NCBI GenBank assembly: GCA_902475825.1
Contig: CABSBA010000062.1
Coordinates: 1-8,222, forward strand
Direction of reading: 5' to 3'
Length of the DNA: 8,222 nucleotides
DNA from: an uncultured Collinsella sp.
Lineage (GTDB): Bacteria; Actinomycetota; Coriobacteriia; Coriobacteriales; Coriobacteriaceae
The translations under genes were made by a program, and so were the position numbers. Position 1 is the first letter of the stretch, and each line of letters starts with the position of its first letter. This document shows positions 6,260 to 8,222 of this stretch, in pieces. The notes beneath the pieces were generated by a model that was not told where the DNA came from, did not search any database, and worked only from the letters and a program-made list of their open reading frames with translations.

Positions 6260-7084
6260 ATGAAGAACACTCAGCTGCTGCTGATTAACGATATGTGCGG
6301 CTACGGCAAGGTCGCGCTTTCCGCCATGCTGCCGGTGCTGTCGCATATGGGCTACCGCATCCACAATCTGCCGACGGCGCTCGTTTCCGACACGCTCAAC
6401 TACCCCAAGTTCTACATCCACGACACCACCGAGTACGTGCGCCAAAGCCTCGCTATCTGGGAGGAACTCGGCTTTGAGTTCGACGCCATCTCGACCGGCT
6501 TTATCGTGACCGAGGAAGAGACGCGCATCATCTCGGACTTTTGCCACCGCCGTGCGCAAAAGGGTACCAAGGTGTTCGTCGACCCCATCATGGGCGACAA
6601 CGGCAAGCTCTATGCGGGCGTGCCCGAGTCCACGATTGGCCTTATGCGGCATCTGCTGGAGTGCGCAGACTACGCGGTGCCCAACTACACCGAGGCCTGT
6701 CTGCTCACCGATACGCCTATCGCCGAGCAAATCACGCCCGACGAGGCTCGCGTCCTTGTGGATGCCGTGCGTGAGCTGGGTGCCAAGTCTGTGGTCATTA
6801 CGAGCGCCGTAGTCAATGGCACGAACGCGGTTATCGGTTACGACCATGTGGCGGGGGAGTACTTCACGATTCCCTTTGAGCTCATTCCGGTCTATTTCCC
6901 GGGCACGGGCGACACGTTCTCGGCGGTGCTCGTCGGCCGCGTTATGGCAGGTTGGAGTCTGCAGCGCGCGACGTCCGATGCCATGCGTGTGGTGGCTGAG
7001 CTTATCGAGCGCAATGCCGACCAGGAGGACAAGTCCGCCGGCCTGCCCATCGAGGCCTGCTTGGACGTGATCGACCATGAGTAA
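6260..7084 (+). CDS. Pyridoxal/pyridoxamine kinase (PdxY/PdxK type)
   Basis: A 274-residue ribokinase-fold enzyme of the PdxK/PdxY group, about the usual length. It would phosphorylate pyridoxal, pyridoxine or pyridoxamine with ATP to salvage vitamin B6 in the cytoplasm. Visible signatures are the N-terminal 'INDMCGYGKVALSAMLPVLS' (substrate side), 'VDPIMGDNGKLY' (107-118), 'PNYTEACLLT' (141-150) and the anion-hole/catalytic motif 'FPGTGDTF' (213-220) with Asp218 as expected base. The ATG start has AAGGGGG 6 bases upstream. The stop overlaps the next gene by 8 bases (ATGAGTAA), so the two are cotranscribed and translationally coupled. The exact vitamer preference cannot be told from the sequence, so I give no gene symbol. 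Confidence 0.92.
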   Translation: MKNTQLLLINDMCGYGKVALSAMLPVLSHMGYRIHNLPTALVSDTLNYPKFYIHDTTEYVRQSLAIWEELGFEFDAISTGFIVTEEETRIISDFCHRRAQKGTKVFVDPIMGDNGKLYAGVPESTIGLMRHLLECADYAVPNYTEACLLTDTPIAEQITPDEARVLVDAVRELGAKSVVITSAVVNGTNAVIGYDHVAGEYFTIPFELIPVYFPGTGDTFSAVLVGRVMAGWSLQRATSDAMRVVAELIERNADQEDKSAGLPIEACLDVIDHE

Positions 7085-7406
7085 TGCTGGCGAGGGCGGC
7101 ATCAAGCCTGCGGGCGAGAACAGGCCGCTCGGCGCGCCGCGTGGCAAGCGGCCGCGTATCCGCGTGAGCTGCGTGGACCAGCTGGGTGCGTGTCGCTGCC
7201 ACCATGGCCACAAGCCGGGCGACGTTTTTGACTTCGACCGAGATCGCGGCAAGATGTGCGCCATGGCCTGCCACGTGGGCTTTCCCTATATCGATATCCT
7301 GCGCTATGGCGGAACCGTGCCTGGCAACGAGCCCGGTACGGCAAAGTTCTGCTGCCCCGAGGTTGATACGCTGAACGTCTGGCTTGCCGAGATCGTCGAC
7401 GAGTAG
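7077..7406 (+). CDS. Small Cys-rich TIGR04076-like protein of unknown function
   Basis: A 109-residue protein with seven cysteines (32, 39, 41, 61, 65, 92, 93) and several histidines (42, 43, 45, 66). The pattern 'C.CHHGHKPGDVFDF', then 'MCAMACHVGFPYIDILRYGG', then 'FCCPE...NVWLAEIV' fits my recollection of TIGR04076, a conserved family of small proteins with no assigned function. The Cys/His clusters suggest a metal or redox role, which is inference. Residues 1-27 are an extra, Gly/Pro/basic N-terminal stretch that looks disordered, and the conserved domain begins near 'RIRVSC'. The ATG overlaps the kinase stop by 8 bases with only a weak upstream GGA, so translation probably depends on coupling. 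The gene ends in TAG just before a four-unit palindromic repeat. The partnership with a vitamin B6 kinase may be functional or merely positional. Confidence 0.72.
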   Translation: MSNAGEGGIKPAGENRPLGAPRGKRPRIRVSCVDQLGACRCHHGHKPGDVFDFDRDRGKMCAMACHVGFPYIDILRYGGTVPGNEPGTAKFCCPEVDTLNVWLAEIVDE

Positions 7407-7408
7407 TC

Positions 7409-7531
7409 GAGCGTGGATTTTCTCCCACCGAGATAATGAGCGTGGATTTTCTCCCGTTTAGGGCGCACTTGAACGCTCAAAGTGGGAGATTTTCCACGCT
7501 CGTTTTTCATGCGGGAGATTATCCACGCTTG
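7409..7531. repeat. Four-unit palindromic repeat (two direct, two inverted)
   Basis: The unit GAGCGTGGATTTTCTCCC occurs at 7409-7426 and 7438-7455. Inverted forms lie at 7484-7501 (GGGAGATTTTCCACGCTC) and 7513-7530 (GGGAGATTATCCACGCTT, one end base changed). The inner pair folds into a hairpin of 9 plus 6 base pairs separated by a symmetric T3/T3 internal loop. The outer pair can extend the same fold. It fills the gap between convergent genes. Confidence 0.85.
7438..7506 (+). terminator. Terminator-like hairpin after the kinase operon
   Basis: The inner inverted pair of the repeat (7438-7455 with 7484-7501) is followed at once by GTTTTT (7501-7506) on the plus strand, a good terminator tail. 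It would end the kinase operon 32 bases past its stop. The 28-base loop is longer than usual. The minus strand lacks such a T-run next to this hairpin. Confidence 0.6.
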
Positions 7532-7567
7532 TTTCGCGCCGAAGGCGTGACCCGCGACTTCGCTTGC

Positions 7568-8014
7568 CTACAGCTGCTCGAGCATAGCGGTGCAGCCGGC
7601 GAGCACGTCGCGGTACGTGGCATCGAAATTGCCGGTGTACCAGGGATCGGCCACGTCGCCGGGGTGATCAGTCCAATCGAGCAAGCGCGTAATCTTGCCG
7701 TCGGGGTCGTCGCCAAAGATGCGATGCAGGCCACGCGCGTTCTCGGCATCCATATAGACAATGCGATCCCAGTCGCCATACTCCGCGCGACGCACCTGAC
7801 GTGCGCGATGTGCGACGACGGGAATCCCGACCTCGCGCAGCTTGGCAACAGTGCCATGATGCGGCGGGTTGCCGATCTCCTCGGTCGAGGTCGCGGCGGA
7901 ATCAATGACAAACTCGCCCGCGCGCCCGGCGCGCCGCACCAACTCGGTAAACACCGACTCAGCCATCGTCGAGCGGCAGATATTCCCATGGCAGATAAAC
8001 AGTACACGTTGCAT
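7568..8014 (-). CDS. Low-molecular-weight protein-tyrosine-phosphatase
   Basis: A 148-residue LMW-PTP, the normal family size. The phosphate-binding loop C-x5-R-S is at the N-terminus as 'CHGNICRS' (Cys8 nucleophile, Arg14). The general-acid motif is 'DPWY' (Asp123-Pro124). Both catalytic elements are intact. Such enzymes remove phosphate from tyrosine residues in the cytoplasm and often regulate capsule or exopolysaccharide kinases, but no such partner is in this window. 'EEIGNPPH' (46-53) and 'DWDRIVYMDAEN' (81-92) also fit the family. The ATG start has AAAGGAA about 7 bases upstream. The gene stands alone, convergent with the kinase operon, and ends with TAG. I see no clear promoter in the 208 bases upstream, although a TATATG lies close to the start. 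Confidence 0.94.
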   Translation of the reverse strand: MQRVLFICHGNICRSTMAESVFTELVRRAGRAGEFVIDSAATSTEEIGNPPHHGTVAKLREVGIPVVAHRARQVRRAEYGDWDRIVYMDAENARGLHRIFGDDPDGKITRLLDWTDHPGDVADPWYTGNFDATYRDVLAGCTAMLEQL

Positions 8015-8100
8015 GCGCGGTTCCTTTCATATAGAAGGCTGCTAAGGAGTCGAAGCCGGGCGCATGCCAAGTTTTATTTCTTGGCCAGTTTGAAGTAGCG

Positions 8101-8129
8101 CTCAAATATCAATATCTACCTGCGATAAT
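8101..8129 (+). promoter_or_regulatory. Possible extended -10 promoter for a gene beyond the window
   Basis: TGCGATAAT (8121-8129) is an extended -10 element (TG-n, then GATAAT, five of six matches to consensus). The -35 position 17 bases upstream (CTCAAA) is poor, which extended -10 promoters tolerate. The rest of 8015-8222 holds a small hairpin GCCAAG-8nt-CTTGGC (8066-8085), no supportable gene, and a final GGAAGGA (8210-8216) that looks like a ribosome site for a start codon just past the window end. Confidence 0.3.
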
Positions 8130-8222
8130 AACAGGATAAGACCTTTAATTCCAACGCCTCTACTGTGTTCAAAGAGTTGAATGGCTCTAAAAATCAGTTT
8201 CCAATATAGGGAAGGAAATCCA

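Noticed and set aside
7409..7531. A CRISPR array
   Set aside because: Only four copies, two in each orientation, with gaps of 11, 28 and 11 bases. CRISPR repeats are all direct with uniform spacers, and no cas gene is visible.

Overview
The window looks like chromosomal DNA from a high-GC Gram-positive gut bacterium, most likely a Collinsella-like member of the Coriobacteriia. This rests on base composition, the style of the MarR/paired-ABC operon and the 'CSHASCGFAKNLRHD'-type ABC sequence. It is an inference from sequence style, not from a search.

Layout. (1) Positions 1-202 (+) hold the C-terminal end of a GGDEF (diguanylate cyclase) protein. A strong, probably bidirectional terminator follows at 227-262. 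(2) Positions 387-4612 (-) hold a three-gene operon: a MarR-type regulator, then two half-ABC exporters that would form a heterodimer. Neighbouring genes in the operon overlap by 8 nt. The first ABC gene carries an in-frame TAG at 3904-3906, so as read it is a pseudogene. The second is intact. The operon promoter (TTGACA / 16 bp / TAGAAT) is interlaced with three repeats spaced exactly 20 bp apart, which are likely operators for the MarR protein. (3) Positions 4866-6038 (-) hold a single Fic-family protein (AMPylase type, with its own inhibitory helix and a C-terminal winged helix). It has its own terminator, and two copies of a 34-bp inverted-repeat element lie upstream. Its codon use is visibly less GC-biased than its neighbours. 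(4) Positions 6260-7406 (+) hold a two-gene operon: a pyridoxal/pyridoxamine kinase and a small Cys-rich TIGR04076-like protein, overlapping by 8 nt. (5) Positions 7409-7531 hold four copies of an ~18-20 bp unit, two direct then two inverted. The inner pair forms a hairpin followed by a T-run. (6) Positions 7568-8014 (-) hold a low-molecular-weight protein tyrosine phosphatase. (7) Positions 8015-8222 become AT-rich, with a possible forward promoter and a ribosome-binding site running into a gene beyond the window.

How the parts fit together. MarR would sense a compound and derepress an exporter pair in which ABC1 supplies the degenerate ATP site and ABC2 the catalytic glutamate. The stop codon in ABC1 would break that pair. 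The kinase is a vitamin B6 salvage enzyme translationally coupled to a small protein of unknown function. Most of the content is recognisable. The parts least explained by known features are the Fic upstream elements, the MarR repeat/promoter arrangement, the four-unit palindromic repeat and the interrupted exporter gene.
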